Source of the DNA: Adiantum capillus-veneris
Taxonomy: Eukaryota; Streptophyta; Polypodiopsida; Polypodiales; Pteridaceae
DNA length: 64,000 bases
Direction of reading: 5' to 3'
NCBI GenBank assembly: GCA_014529385.2
Contig: CM043955.1
Coordinates: 152,816,140 to 152,880,139 of the forward strand
Shown in pieces: positions 22,726-34,839 of the stretch (position 1 is the stretch's first letter; every line of letters begins with the position of its first letter). A program made the translations under genes and the position numbers. Under the pieces are notes generated by a model. The model made no database searches. It worked only from the letters and a program-made list of their open reading frames with translations, and was not told the origin of the DNA.

Positions 22726-23269
22726 GTAAAAAAATTAATTCCTTGCCACCCATCAACCATATTGAATGTTTCCGGAATAAATTATACCTAAATGAATCCA
22801 AGATAAGCACAGATTCACCTTTGAAAGAAAGTGCAAGGTATAGATCGAAAGTAGTCACCCACAAGAAAATATAATTATTAACTCCATCCTGCATAGTATT
22901 GTTTGCAGAATAAAGATACAAAACTGACAAAAGTAATTGGACGAAAGTAAATCAATGACAATATACACATCATAGGCAAAATCACTTGATTGTTAAACTT
23001 TGCAAATGTAATAGTAACAACACAATTGTCATTATTGAGAAAATACATGGTTTTCCAATAGTTACAAAAAGACGTATACACGTCATCTCATTATACATGC
23101 TATGACAAAAGAAAACTAATGATATTTGGCTACGGCTAGACTGACGTCGTCTAATCAGAAGTCTCATCACGTCCAAGCGGCATATCCATCGGATTCTGCA
23201 GAAAAAACAATAAGACTTCTATAAGTATAAACATATAATTACAAAACAATCTGTTTTCTTAGCTTATCA

Positions 23270-24358
23270 TTACAATACAACAAATGTAAAAGAGTAAAGT
23301 GAAATACTAACCATGCCGCAACGAGAACTAAGAATGTCCATTAAGGCGTTTAAGCCCTTTCTGCCTGCGTACTCGCGCTCGAGTATGGTGTGGGGCGAGC
23401 TCGCTGCCTCTACTCGTGCTTTGGCTGCCTCCTTTTGTTGCTTCCACTTGTAAGGATTCTTGCGTGCTGCTCGCTTCGCATTCTTCCAATCTTCTTTGGC
23501 CAGCCAATCTGGTCTGTTCCACCCATGCTTTATTTCTTTTTGTACTTCAGAACGCTTGTACTTGCAGTATTCGTGCATTTGAACCTTCATCAGATCTTCA
23601 TTGAAGCGCTCATCTCGACTTGACACGGGAAACCCGTCATGCAGCATGTTGATGACTCTATCTTTTAATTCATTTGGCACTTCACTCCAGGTGTTTAGTA
23701 TGTAGTATCACTGAAACACCTGAGAGCAAAGACCGTGCATGGGCGAGATCACCTTCTTGCCTTCGTCATCCAAGATGATGCCGCCACTGATGTCGCCCGA
23801 GTACGGCAAACCCTCTCGCCTGTGACGTGTGAATCTGGGTGTCTTAGCAGGGGTCTCTAGTGGTGTCTCTAGCGGTGTCTCGATGGGGGTACGGACTTCA
23901 GGTGTCTCCATTGGAGTCTGGGCCCCGAAGCAAGGAGTGTCGACTAGGGTGACTCCCGGAGGAGTAGCTAGTGGTGTGTAGCCAGGAACGGCAAATAGCC
24001 GCACAAAACCTGGCGTAGATTGTGATGTTGCGGCTGGTGTGGGGGCAGGCAAAGAAGGGAAAGCTAAGGAGCCTCGTCGTATACGGAGGTAGTGTCGAGG
24101 CATTAGTGGCGGCATCCCCACAGCAACCGCCGTCGCTACCACTAGAGCATCGGTGCCTAGACGAGTGTGAAGATTATCTCGTTGACATTGAAGCTTCAAA
24201 AAGGGCTGAATGCTCCAAAATAGAGGGAGATGTTGAAGGAGTGGAACGACGTGATGCTGATCCAGAGCGATGACGCTCCTCGTATCACCTCCTCTACTGG
24301 GGTGACAAAGAAGAAAAAAACTCATTATCATCCATACTTGGATTAAACATACGAACAT
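23270..24358 (-). pseudogene. CACTA second protein (Transposase_24-like)
   Basis: The upstream part (24358-23708) holds a Thr/Pro-rich region with repeats of the ETPLETP type. The downstream part (23680-23270) is a charged domain: YCKYKRSEVQKEIKHG, then WNRPDWLAKEDWKNAKRAA and NPYKWKQQKEAA. The WSEVPNELKDRVINML lead-in fits the DNA-binding accessory protein (TNPA-like / Transposase_24) of plant CACTA elements, which binds subterminal repeats. The two parts are in different frames and meet near 23700, which may be an intron or a frameshift. It lies on the same strand as TNP2, near the 3' end of the element. Confidence 0.65.
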
Positions 24359-24420
24359 TTAATCTTAATATTGAATGGAGAAGAAAACATGGACAAGTTA
24401 TAATCTATATTATAGATAAT

Positions 24421-24421
<1 letters not shown>

Positions 24422-24491
<70 letters not shown>
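24422..24491. repeat. (AG)n microsatellite
   Basis: About 35 AG units just upstream of the second CACTA protein on its own strand. Confidence 0.95.
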
Positions 24492-24496
<5 letters not shown>

Positions 24497-24800
24497 CATA
24501 AAGGGGGACGGATTCCTGTGTAGAGAGATTCCTATGAAGTTCAAGTGAATTTGTCTCCCGTGTGTATTCTATGTATTTTGTAAACGCTATGTCTTGAACA
24601 ACATGCCTTTTATATGTAGCTGTGACAAGACACTCTGGTCATAAATTAAATTTCTTTTCTATTTGCCATAGTTTTCTCGATTACTTGCGACAAATATTTA
24701 TCTATCACGAGAGAGAGGGAGAGAGCGGTATGTCTAATCTATTTTGTATATGCAGGTTTCTATATTCTTGGGCAGTTGCAGGTTCTCGGACTCCATCAGT

Positions 24801-24953
24801 ATGAGTGATCATGGCAGCAGTAGTGCTCGCCCCAGCAAGGCGGACATAGAGCGCTTCTTAGCGTCTCTTTCACCCGATCAACTAGATCTAGTGGAGGGAC
24901 GAGCAACATCTATGAGCAGAGACGGATTACCTCCTTTGCAATTGCAGCCTTAG
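24801..24953 (+). other. Short plus-strand coding-like frame inside CACTA element
   Basis: Fifty codons from ATG 24801 read MSDHGSSSARPSKADIERF and then LASLSPDQLDLVEG before a stop. The composition is protein-like and two TGCAG acceptor-like sites lie just upstream (24751 and 24776 area). It is on the opposite strand from TNP2. It could be an exon of an extra CACTA protein or a captured host fragment. No domain is recognised. Confidence 0.3.
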
Positions 24954-25240
24954 TCTCCATCGCACTCAGAGCGTAGTGTTGCGTCGGCCTTGAGCCGATG
25001 TAGGGCATATCAGACTTTCACGACACATCAAGGAGTGTCCCTGCTTGTGAGACTGCTCAAGATAAAGCCTCCAAGGATTATGTTATTGCTACGCTGCATC
25101 AGGAGTTTCCAGCTCCCTCTCGGGAGAATCCTCTTGCATTGAAGTATTTGTATATGTTTGTACATCAGTAAGTTCTTGATGGTGTGTTGTGTTTGTTGCA
25201 GGACCCTTACACGTAGCTGTTGAAACCGTAGGATCTATCC

Positions 25241-25244
25241 GAGT

Positions 25245-25300
<56 letters not shown>
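25241..25300. repeat. (GT)n-(GA)n compound microsatellite
   Basis: GT repeats followed directly by GA repeats. The same GT-GA-GGGAAGGGAACATGAGAG order recurs at about 34989-35060 near the other end of the CACTA element, so it is probably part of the element. Confidence 0.9.
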
Positions 25301-25352
25301 GAGGGGAAGGGAACATGAGAGGGAGGAGAGGGAAGGAGCATACCTGGAGTGG

Positions 25353-25578
25353 TGTTACCATATACATGTGGTAATGATGTGTGTGAACACACTAGGACCA
25401 ACGGGACATTTTTTCCCTCTTTAGGAGGTTTTTCCCCTGTGCATTGTATACACGCCCATCACTCTAGGGCTATCTATCGTTCCATTGCACACTAAGTAAC
25501 ACACTCTCTATTGTGTGACTTGAGCTTCCTTCATCTTCTTCAAGCTGTGTGCGTTCCTCTGTAACCCTAATTTCAACA
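25353..25578 (+). repeat. 5' LTR of nested copia element
   Basis: 226 bp, TGTTACCATATACATG to TTTCAACA. The same family as 6326-6557. Confidence 0.95.
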
Positions 25579-25580
25579 AT

Positions 25581-25592
25581 TGGTATTAGAGC
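25581..25592 (+). promoter_or_regulatory. Primer-binding site, initiator tRNA-Met type
   Basis: TGGTATTAGAGC, one base from the usual TGGTATCAGAGC, 2 bp after the LTR. Confidence 0.9.
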
Positions 25593-25942
25593 AGGTTGCG
25601 TCCTTTCAGGCTTAGTTGCCAACAACTCCAGTACATTCGTGCTCACTTTCTCCGATTTCTGTGAGCTTTGGTGAGCGTTCTATGAGCTTTGACTAAAATT
25701 TTGGGAGTGATCGTAGAGGTTAGTCTGCTCAGATTTTTGATTCGGACTCATTTCGGCCTCCGTTTCCACTATAGGTAGTACTGCACAGGCTATTTCGTCA
25801 TTTTGTGCAGAATTTTTGTCAGTGTCGTTTCTGCATAACAGGTGCCTTACAATTTTCTACAGTTTGTGCTATATAGCACATGTTGTTCCCGCTTCGTTTC
25901 TCCTCTTTTCGGGTAGTTTTCACATTAGGTGCAGCATTTACC

Positions 25943-26220
25943 ATGGCTGACAACAACGTAGATGTTTCAAGATGTTTGCTGCTGAGGAAAAATTGGATGA
26001 GGACAATTACCCTATGTGGACTTATATGATGCATCATGTTCTTGTGTCGAAGGGCGTTTGGAATATTGTGCAGAGCATTGATGTACGTCCTGGTTCTGAG
26101 GATACAGGCGATGTTGAGGATGTTGCAGGTCTTACTGCAAGGATTGTCGTTGTTAAAGTTTTTTTGCCTACGGTAGAACAAGCTGGTTGGGATGTAGAAA
26201 ATGTGCAGTCTGTCCCTCAT
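25943..26220 (+). pseudogene. Copia gag, N-terminal part only
   Basis: ATG 25943 begins MADNN as in the first copia copy. A frameshift within the first codons moves KMF-like text to the next frame, where YPMWTYMMHHVLVSKGVW follows. At about 26205 the Gag text (GWDVENVQ) jumps straight to the end of the protease/GAG-pre-integrase region (NNAFYPVQGVENIVLTA). The C-terminal half of Gag, the zinc knuckle and the protease active site are deleted, by comparison with the copy at 6894-7990. Confidence 0.85.
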
Positions 26221-27248
26221 GGAATTCAATCACTAGTGCCAATAATGCCTTTTATCCGGTTCAGGGAGTTGAAAACATTGTACTTACTGCTACAAATGGT
26301 AGTTTTTTCACACTTGTCAATGCACTTTATGTACCTCGAATTAAGGAGAATCTTTTGTCTGTATCTGCACTTGCTAGACTTGGACTTGTAGTCAAATTTG
26401 TGGATGACAGATGTACAATTCATGATCTCAGTTTTGGTGATGAAAGTGTTGCATCTGGCCTTTTGTGTTGTGGGCTGTATAAGCTCACTTTGTACGACAA
26501 GTGTGGACAAAATTTTGCAAATGCAGTTGCAGGTTCAAGGGCTATGCCAGTTTGCTGTGTTTGCAAAAATCTGTTATGGTTGCTTCTTTGCCGCCTCTTG
26601 AAGCACCTGTCAAACATGTTTGTGAAGGTTGTATTTTGGGTAAGACGCAGTGTTCAAAGTTTCCAAAGGATGGTTCAGTTAGGGCCACTTGCAGGTTGCA
26701 GCTTGTGCATAGTGATGTTTGTGGGCCCATGCAAACTTCGTCCTTGGGCAATGACCTTTACTTCGTGACTTTCATTGATGATTACTCCAGGCATGCATGG
26801 GTATTTCTGCTTAAACCGAAGTTCGAAGTTTTTATGTGCTTCAAACAATTTTTGGCTATGGTTGAAAATGTATCAAAATGTACTATAGACACCCCCTCCG
26901 TTCCGATCGAGGGGGGGAGTATATGTCTCATGAATTTCATGCATTTCTGGCTAGTTGTGGGATAAAACACCAATGTACAGTACCTTATACACCTCAGCAA
27001 CATGGTGTTGTTGTGAGAGAAAAAATAGTTCACTTACGGAATGGCACGATGTGTGGTCAAAATTCAAGCTTTATCGCATTCTTTTTAGATTGAGGCCATC
27101 ATGTGTGCCACTTATGTACTTAACAAGTGTCCTACAAAAGCTTTGCAGTCTATTACTCCATATGAAGCATGGCATGATAGAAAGCCTTCTATTGAGCACA
27201 TGCGTGTTTTTGGTGTTTGGCATATGCTTTGGTGCCACTAACACAGCA
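26221..27248 (+). pseudogene. Copia GAG-pre-integrase and integrase, broken
   Basis: LYVPRIKENLLSVSAL (about 26325-26372) is the pre-integrase region. VCEGCILGKTQ gives the second half of the zinc module and LQLVHSDVCGPM plus FVTFIDDYSRHAWVF the first catalytic Asp region. Further on, SDRGGEYMSHEFHAF holds the second Asp and its neighbourhood, and CTVPYTPQQHG leads to the Glu site, where the expected N-G-V-x-E text is altered to GVVVREK. CVFLV-type text and an SITPYEAW block follow. Several frame changes break it. Confidence 0.85.
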
Positions 27249-27412
27249 CAGAAAATTGGATGATAAGGCTGTCAAGTGTGTTTTTGTTGGTTATAGTGCT
27301 GAAAGCAAAGGTTACAAGTTGTATCATCCACAGAAAATTGGATGATAAGGCTGTCAAGTGTGTTTTTGTTGGTTATAGTGCTGAAAGCAAAGGTTACAAG
27401 TTGTATCATCCA
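27249..27412 (+). repeat. 82-bp tandem duplication in copia pol
   Basis: CAGAAAATTGGATGATAAGG starts at 27249 and again at 27331, and the two 82-bp copies are the same. As 82 is not a multiple of three, the duplication alone shifts the reading frame of the KCVFVGYSAESKGYKLYHP block. Confidence 0.97.
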
Positions 27413-28793
27413 CAAACAAAGCGTATTCTCGTTTCACGGAATGTAGTGTTTGTGGAAGATTCTGCTCAGCCCTTGTTGTCATGTACTGGAGATAGTAATG
27501 TAAGCTCACAGAACATTTATCACACTTTGTTGCCTCTTTTCAGTGGTGGAAGTTCGAATGTAAATTCCAATGAGGAAAATGTACAGCCTATGGGGGTTTC
27601 TGAAAATATTACAGATCAACCTATTACTGATGCAGATGTACTTGATGAGGAAAGGGCTAAAAATGAGCAGGCTAGAGGTATGATAAAATGGCTAGTGCAT
27701 ACATTGCATGCCAGTAAATTGGATGCACCTTTGTCTAGTAGTACTCATTCAGGCTCTCACCATGCATCTTATGCATGAGATTGTTATGCTTTGGCTATGT
27801 CTAGCTTACATGATGTTGAGGAACCTCTATCTTTTGATGACGCACAGAATTCAAAAAATTGGATGGCTACCATGCAATCAAAATATGATGAGAAAATGAC
27901 ACATGGACTTTATGTGATTTGCCTCCTGGCAAAAAGTCCATTGGTACGAAGTGGGTTTACAAGTTGAAACGCAAACCGTATGGTGAGATCGATCGCCATA
28001 AGGCCTGACTTGTTGCAAAGGGTTATGCACAACAGAAAGGCATAGATTATGAAGAGACTTTTGCTCCCACTTGTTGTATGACTATATGCACTTTCTATGT
28101 GCATTAACAACTCATTTTGGTTGGTATGTACATCGATCGGACATTGTTACTACTTTTTTGAATTTTGACATATTTGAGGAAGTTTATGTAACACAGCCTC
28201 GCGGTTTTGTCAAAAAAGGACAAGAGGACAAAGTGTGCAGATGTAAGAAGGCTTTGTATGGGTTGAAGCAATCTCCTCGTTCTTGGTATGAGAAAGCTGA
28301 CACTCATTTGGTCAAACAAGGCTTTCGTGATAGTCCAACAAAAATCACATTGTTTTTAAAGCGTGAGGGTGATGTACTTCTCATTGTGGTTCTTTATGTT
28401 GATGATTTGCTGATCACTAGACCAAATGAGAGACATATTGTTGAATTTAAGGCTGATTTGAATGCTACTTTCAAGATGAAAGATTTGGGGTTGTTGCATC
28501 ATTACTTGGGTATACACTTTAAGCAGTGTGATGGTGGTATAGCCTTCTGTCAAAAAAGTTACATAGAGACATTGCTATGTAAGTTTGGACTTGAGGATTG
28601 CAAACCTATTGCCACTCCGATGGAAACAAGTTTGACGTTGAGTCTACATGATGCTGGCGATCCTACTGATGTCACTCTTTACCAAACTGCTTTTGACTGC
28701 CTCATTTATGTATGCAACACGAGACCGGATATTCAATTTGCAGTCTCACAGGTCAGCAGATTTATGCATAGCCCAGGGTCTAAGCATTGGTAG
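27413..28793 (+). pseudogene. Copia reverse transcriptase
   Basis: After the linker (RILVSRNVVFVEDS, acidic segment), decayed text reads the RT N-terminus (KKSIGTKWVYKLKRKPYGE, about 27935-27985, then GYAQQKGIDYEETFAP with a stop). From 28071 the core is open to 28793: LYGLKQSPRSWYEK, the catalytic YVDDLLI (about 28395-28415), and NTRPDIQFAVSQVSRF. A TAG replaces the Gln of the KHWQAVKR block at 28791-28793. Confidence 0.92.
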
Positions 28794-29393
28794 GCTGTCA
28801 AGAGGATTTTTCACTACCTTAGTGGCGCTTTACATCTTGGCTTGTTTTATCCCAAGGGGGGATCATTGCCGCTAGACTTACATGATTTTTCGGCCTCAGA
28901 TTGGGCTGGTTGTTTTGACACGCGAGTGTCCACAAGTGGTTTTTGTTTGATGCTTGGTAGTTCATGTATATCATGGTTGAGCAAGAAGCAACCTACTGTG
29001 GTCACTTCGAGTTGTGAGTCTGAGTATAGGGCACTCTTCATAGCTACGGTTGAGGGTGTATGGCTCAGACGCCCTATGGCTGATTTGGGTGTTGGACAGG
29101 ACACTGTCGACACTATTTGCATTGACAGCCAGAGCACATTGGCAGTTGCGAGGAACCCAATTTTTCATGCTCGCACAAAGCACATTGAGGTGCATTACCA
29201 CTATGTCAAGGAGAGGCTCTCAGCAGGAGAGATCACCTTGGCTTATGTGCCAACACAGAACAATCTTGCAGATCTTTCACAAAGGCATTGTCTCGTGAGA
29301 AGCTCTAAGCTTTCTGCAAAGCTTTGGGCTTACTCCCCTTTGTGGACTGATCATGTCCTCAGGGCATGGCACTTTCCGTTATTCATGTCCTAG
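28794..29393 (+). pseudogene. Copia RNase H domain
   Basis: From the stop at 28793 the frame continues AVKRIFHYL, then after a shift reads DFSASDWAGCFDTRVSTSG with the first catalytic Asp, SSCESEYRALF with the catalytic Glu, CIDSQSTLAV with another Asp, and RTKHIEVHYHYVKE near the end. The domain is nearly intact. It removes template RNA during reverse transcription. Confidence 0.92.
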
Positions 29394-29410
29394 CTCTCGT
29401 TCACCGCATC

Positions 29411-29423
29411 ACTCCAAGGGGGA
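29411..29423 (+). promoter_or_regulatory. Polypurine tract of nested copia element
   Basis: CCAAGGGGGAC lies directly before the 3' LTR and is the normal primer site for plus-strand DNA. Confidence 0.85.
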
Positions 29424-29425
29424 CT

Positions 29426-29649
29426 CGTTACCATATACATGTGGTAGTGATGTGTGTGAACACACTACTACCGTCGGGGTATTTTTCCCTCTTTAGGAGG
29501 TTTTTCCCCCCGTACATTGTATATACGCCCATCACTCTAGGGCTATCTATCTTTCCATTGCACACTAAGTAACACAGTCTCTATTGTGTGCCTTGAGCTT
29601 CCTTTGCCTTCCAAGTTGTGTGTGTTTCTCTGCAACCTTAATTCCAACA
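29426..29649 (+). repeat. 3' LTR of nested copia element
   Basis: 224 bp, CGTTACCATATACATG to TTCCAACA, with the first T changed to C. Paired with 25353-25578. Confidence 0.95.
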
Positions 29650-29789
29650 AGTGGAAGCAATGACGATTAAACACAATTTAAATTTTTGAAATATAGCATA
29701 TAGACATGAATGGACAAAAAGCACATGAATACAATATATACTATAAAATAGAGCAGAATTGTTCAAATAAAATTTTTATGTGTTTAAGA

Positions 29790-32700
29790 GGTCTCTCTCT
29801 CATCCTCGCATAGCTTAGCATAACTCCATATGTCTATCTAGAGCTCTCCATTTAGGCAGATGTCCTCCGTTTCATTTTGTAGCTTCTCCGATCTCCTCCA
29901 TTGATGCCATTGTGATTGGCACATGGTAGCCCTCATACATCCGTGCACTACAAGGGGCTACCTCTATGACGTACCACCAGTTTGATGCAGACTTTGTAGG
30001 ATGAAATATCACCCGCCAGAGCCACATAACTTACATGAGAGCTTCCAAGCACATAACTTCTAAAATTGGATGTTAAATATTTACAAACTTACTTGTTCTC
30101 AATGCTCGGGTAAAACGAAGTGTCTCTTAGGTCGGTCTAGTTGAATCCACCTCAAGGAAAACAGACTCTCCTCTACGCATAGGAGCGTTGTGACCCTCCA
30201 TGTTTATCTTGAACCATTGCACGTCGAACAAGTCGACAAAAAATCCTCTATAATTGATTCTCAAAATCTCTTGTAGCGTGCCGAAGTAAGTGAGTTCCGC
30301 CACCACATGATCTGCATTAGAGGACCGTCGTCGACTAGATTATTCAAATTTTGCCATGATTCCACAATCTTGTGTAAATCGTTTTTTGTCGATCCCTTCC
30401 ACCCTAAAATGTCGACCTTTACACCATGCTGATGTGTATGACTTATACTACAACCAACAAAGATTATGGGTGGCCGTTCAAACATCTAGAAAGTTGCTAG
30501 TCATACATTGCAAACTTACCTTGGTCGTGCAACCCCGACAGTACTCCCACTCCTCCTTAGTCACTTCTTCACCTCACTATTGTGCACTTTTCAATTGGTT
30601 GTGCAACCATCTTAAGCTCATGAATGTTGGTAGGCTCTCCAGACCCGCCAAATAATGCATCAATGGTCCTCTTCCCCGTCTCTACTTGATTCGTGCCCTT
30701 TATCGCTCTTGCTTTGCATGCTCATATTGTGAAGCATGCAAAATCGGTTGACTTTAGCCTCTAGATCTTCTGTCATCTTCTTCTCAACACCGAGATTGCA
30801 CATAACAATCCCAGATATGTGCTCATCATCTATGGTTTTCCATACCATGTCTCGGGCTTTATCAAATCCGTTTAGCCACTCTCCATTGTAAACTAAGGAC
30901 TCTAATACCAGCCAACCTTCTACCATGCTACCCTCCGGACATGCCTTCTGACGCACATATCCCTTGAGAGTTTTCATAAAACGTTCTAAAAAGAACATCC
31001 ATCTGGAATGTAATGTATCAGCTATTTCCACCTCATTAACTATGTGAACAAGAAGATGCACCTGAATGGTTAGCATGGTAGTAGAAAAGTGTTTCTCAAA
31101 TATGCACACAACCTCCACAGTATTTTAGTTTGTTGAATGGTATGGAGTCTACATTGATCTCCTTTTGTGAGATCCATTGCACCAACTTCGCAAGTTTGTA
31201 GATTGTGTTACGGACGTCAGGAGACAAATATCCCTCAATGGCCATCGGTAAATTAAACTGCAAAACACGTCTAGCAATGATATTAAAGTCCACACACAAA
31301 TTTGTTACACAATTCTCACTATGATATATTCCACTTCAAACATACCTTACATATTTTATGCCAGTCATGTGACTTCAAACCGGTAAGCTTCCCTTCTTTA
31401 GTGAAACACATTTGGAGCGAGTGTATTACGCCAGTGGGGGTCCGCACAGATCTCTTTACTTTGTGTTCTTGGGCTCCTGTCAAAATCCATGGCTCTTTAG
31501 GGAGTTTTATCGATCCATCGGGTGCTGTCTGCGGCCAATATTGCTCCATACGATCCACATTTCTAAGGTCAACCCTCGTTCCCAAAGTATCTTTCTTTCC
31601 GATCAGATAATCCCATAGCAGATTACCCACATTCTTGAATATGTACATTGGATTGAGAAAGTGATTGATCATGAGTCTGGGCCAATATGGTAACTCGTAC
31701 CATAGAGAGAGTCATCCCTGGGGACAAACCGTCATCACACATCTCGTTCTTCTCTAACCATGCTTGTGCAGACATCCTCGGTGGCTCTCTTCCCAAAAAA
31801 CTATTGCATTGATTCTCTGGAAGATACACTTGATGACTTCATAGATTTGCTTCTTCAGTGAGGGCGCCCGACGTGCATTAAGTCTAGGTCCACATGTGAC
31901 ACATGCTCTGTATCCGCTTGTTTGAAGCCCTGCATGTATACACATGACAATAGATCAGCTTGAGAAAAGCCAGGATTTATAGTGTTTGAGTTTGAGTGTA
32001 AATCACCTGAGCATTCTGTTAATCCAAGATAGTCATGCATGGTCCACATTAGAATGCCTTTGATCAAAGCATTACATCGACCTGTGTGTCGGTTCATATC
32101 CACCACTTCTATGCCAATCCACAATTGTTGTAGCTCTTTCAATAGTGGATGAAGATACACGTCCATATTCTTCACTTTATACCGCCCCGACACAATCAAG
32201 CTTAGAAACAAGTGCCCCTTCTTGGTAAACCATGGAGGAATGTTGTAGTTGACGATGACAACGGGCCATACACTGTAAGATGTTGATCTTTGACCAAATG
32301 AATTATGCCATCCATAGCCAAGTCTATGCACAAATCTTGAGCTTCCCTGGCAAAATCCAGCCATGTATCGTCTACATGTTTCCTGGCTGCACAATCTGCA
32401 GGAATCCGTAGCACACCATCCGCAGATCTATTCTCCTCGTGCCATGATGCTAGGGCGGCCATGGACTTACATTCAAAGAAATGCTTGATGCAAGAAAGCA
32501 GAGGAAAATGTCACAAAACCTTTTGTGGAATTTTTTGTGCGTGGAGATCTACTCGATATCTCTCAGAATACATTTCGGACACTTCTCCATGTCTATGTAT
32601 TCCCCTCTGAAAAGAATGCAGTCGTTAGGACAAGCGTGAACCGAATTGTAATCCATCCCCAAGTTTTGCAAGATCTTTCTTGCTTCCTCTCTGGAATTTG

Positions 32701-33374
32701 GCATCACATTATCAGCTGGCAGTGTGTGCTCTTTGAGCAATCTACACAACGAAAAAAATGTAGTACACTTGTGTAAGTAATCTATCAGATCATTATACAT
32801 CTAGAGTTTTTTATTAAAGTAAACACATTGTAATAGATCACATGAAAAGCACTGTGACGCTAGTGTCACTCCATCCAAAGTTTGCCTGCAAGTTGAGAAG
32901 AACCAGGAGCACCTTCAATCTAAACACACGTGCTCCATCATACAATGGCGCATCAGCTTCACTTTTCATATTATCATAGATAAGCCTTTTTGAATTCATG
33001 ATCGTCTCGATCATTTCATCAATCTCGGGCTCAAACATTGCCTCGTTGGGAATGTGGTCTGCATGATCATCCTCTGAGTTGTCAAAGGCTACATCTTGTG
33101 GACTAACGTATGCTGCTTGACCAAAGCGCCTGCAAACACGTCTATTGGGTTGCAAGATTGTTGTATGTTGGCCAGCATCAGAGTCTGACGAGTTATAATT
33201 GGCAACAACTCGATCTATAATAGATGGATCAAAATTGTCAACTTTGCGAACATGCTGCAAAGAAATGCGTTTTGTCCGTTTCACAACATGTTTGCATTGA
33301 TTACAAGGACATAAGATCCTTGTTGAGAATTAGGTGTTTCGGTTGGACAGCCCAACATTGTCGTCACTACTCAT
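29790..33374 (-). pseudogene. CACTA TNP2-like transposase
   Basis: Reading the minus strand from ATG at 33374 (MSSDDNVGLSNRNT, then a stop) gives ILCPCNQCKHVVKR, the CPC-x2-C zinc motif of TNP2 proteins. Next come ADAPLYDGARVFRL, then LGMDYNSVHACPNDCILF and DMEKCPKC (32700-32560), DFAREAQDLCIDLAMDGI and SYSVWPVVIVNYNIPPW (32330-32230), MDVYLHPLLKELQQLW, GKLTGLKSHDWHKI (31400 area), a DUF4218 part (LLVHIVNEVEIA, RWMFFLERFMKTLKGYVR, 31060-30950) and a DUF4216 part (YFGTLQEILRINYRGFFVDL, 30290-30230). The whole TNP2 domain chain is therefore present in order. TNP2 excises and reinserts the element. Several frameshifts and stops exist; some breaks may be introns. Confidence 0.88.
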
Positions 33375-33435
33375 AATGAATGTAAAAACCTTATAACCTA
33401 GACATAAATTTAATCTTCTATTGGCATCCTCCGTC

Positions 33436-33436
<1 letters not shown>

Positions 33437-33480
<44 letters not shown>
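33437..33480. repeat. (CT)n microsatellite
   Basis: About 22 CT units upstream of the TNP2-like start. Confidence 0.95.
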
Positions 33481-33481
<1 letters not shown>

Positions 33482-33889
33482 ACACTGTAAACTACCTCAC
33501 ATTCTCTAGTCATGTCCAATCCCCGCACACCTCGGTCTATAGGTGCACGGAGATCAGAACCACAGGGTTATAATCTCGTCTTTATTGGTCAATGCCTATA
33601 TTTGTGGGTACGAGAAATCTACTTACCCACGTCTACATGACAATGCATGCAGTGGACAAAAACCCTTTGCCTCGTCTCTAGCTGTAGCAATTCACAACAT
33701 CTTAACATCTCTTCTCAGCAGATCCTTGTTCGAGGGATTACTTAGCCCATTACATGTTGACCTCCAATCGTAGTATCATGCCGTTGAAATCTTTCCAACT
33801 TAAGGTCGCATCCATAGAGAAAAAAAGAGGGATCACCGTTCGCCTAACTCTAATTTTTTCCCGTAATATCGAAGGTAGACTTTAATATA

Positions 33890-34745
33890 AAAACTAAATC
33901 CAAAATCTAACCTAATTGAACATATGGTGATTCTGAGCTAATTTAACATGGTTAGTGGGTGAGTTAATAGGTGTCAGATTCTAATGGGAATATAAATATT
34001 GTTGTGTACCTAGTGTTTGCTCTTTGGGCAAAGCCTTCATTGACATGCCCTAAAATCTAACCTAAATCTAATCTAATCTAATCTTAAATATAACATCAAT
34101 TTAGATCTAATCTAATTTTAAACTCAACATAAACCTAAATCTAATCTAATAATAAATCTAACCTAAACCTAAATGTAATCTAAGTAAAATCTAAATCTAA
34201 TATAATCTTAAACTCAACATAAACCATATTTAATTTAATCTTAAATCTAACCTAAACCTAAATGTAATATAACTTAAATCTAAATCTAATCTAATTTTAA
34301 ATCTAACCTAGCTAATCTTAAATCTTGCCTTAATCTTAAATCTAACATAAATGTAAATCTAATCTAATCTTAAACTCAACATAAACCTAAATCTAATCTA
34401 ATCTTAAATCCTAACCCTAAATGTAATCTAACTTAAATCTAAATCTAATCTAATATTAAATCTAACCTGGCTAATCTTAAACTTTGTCCTAATTTTAAAT
34501 CTAACGTAAATGTAAATCTAATCTAATCTTAAACCCAACATAAACCTAAATCTAACCTAAACCTAAATGTAATATAACCTAATCTTAAATGTGATTTAAA
34601 TCTTAACCTAATCTTAAGTCTAACCTAATTTTAAATTCAGCATAAATTTTAAATATAAGTTAAATGTAATCTAACTTAATCTTAGATCTTAACCTAACAT
34701 AATCTTAAATGTAATTATAAATCTAACCTAACCCTAAATCTTAAT
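33890..34745. repeat. CTAAATCTAAT-type degenerate array, telomere-like
   Basis: About 850 bp are built almost wholly from variants of TCTAATCTAA, TCTTAAA, AACCTAAACCTAAATG and ACCCTAAATC. The array has no fixed period. Several units match the plant telomere complement CCCTAAA with one change. It sits inside the CACTA element on the right side of TNP2 and has no coding potential. Confidence 0.9.
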
Positions 34746-34839
34746 ATAACATTTCATTTCATATTTTCTCTACTTTTTTTTATCTATCTCTGTCTCTCTC
34801 TTTGTTTTCTCCCCTTGCCTCTCTCTTTTCATCTTCTCC

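Larger units (their letters stand above)
25353..29649 (+). mobile_element. Ty1/copia LTR retrotransposon, full length, nested in CACTA
   Basis: LTRs at 25353-25578 and 29426-29649 flank gag and pol in copia order (gag, integrase, RT, RNase H). AGTGG flanks both sides (25348-25352 and 29650-29654), a perfect 5-bp target duplication. The 3' LTR begins with C instead of T. Gag and pol contain frameshifts, stops, an internal deletion and an 82-bp tandem duplication, so it cannot move without help. It inserted between the second-protein and TNP2 regions of the CACTA element, and is therefore younger than that element. Confidence 0.96.
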
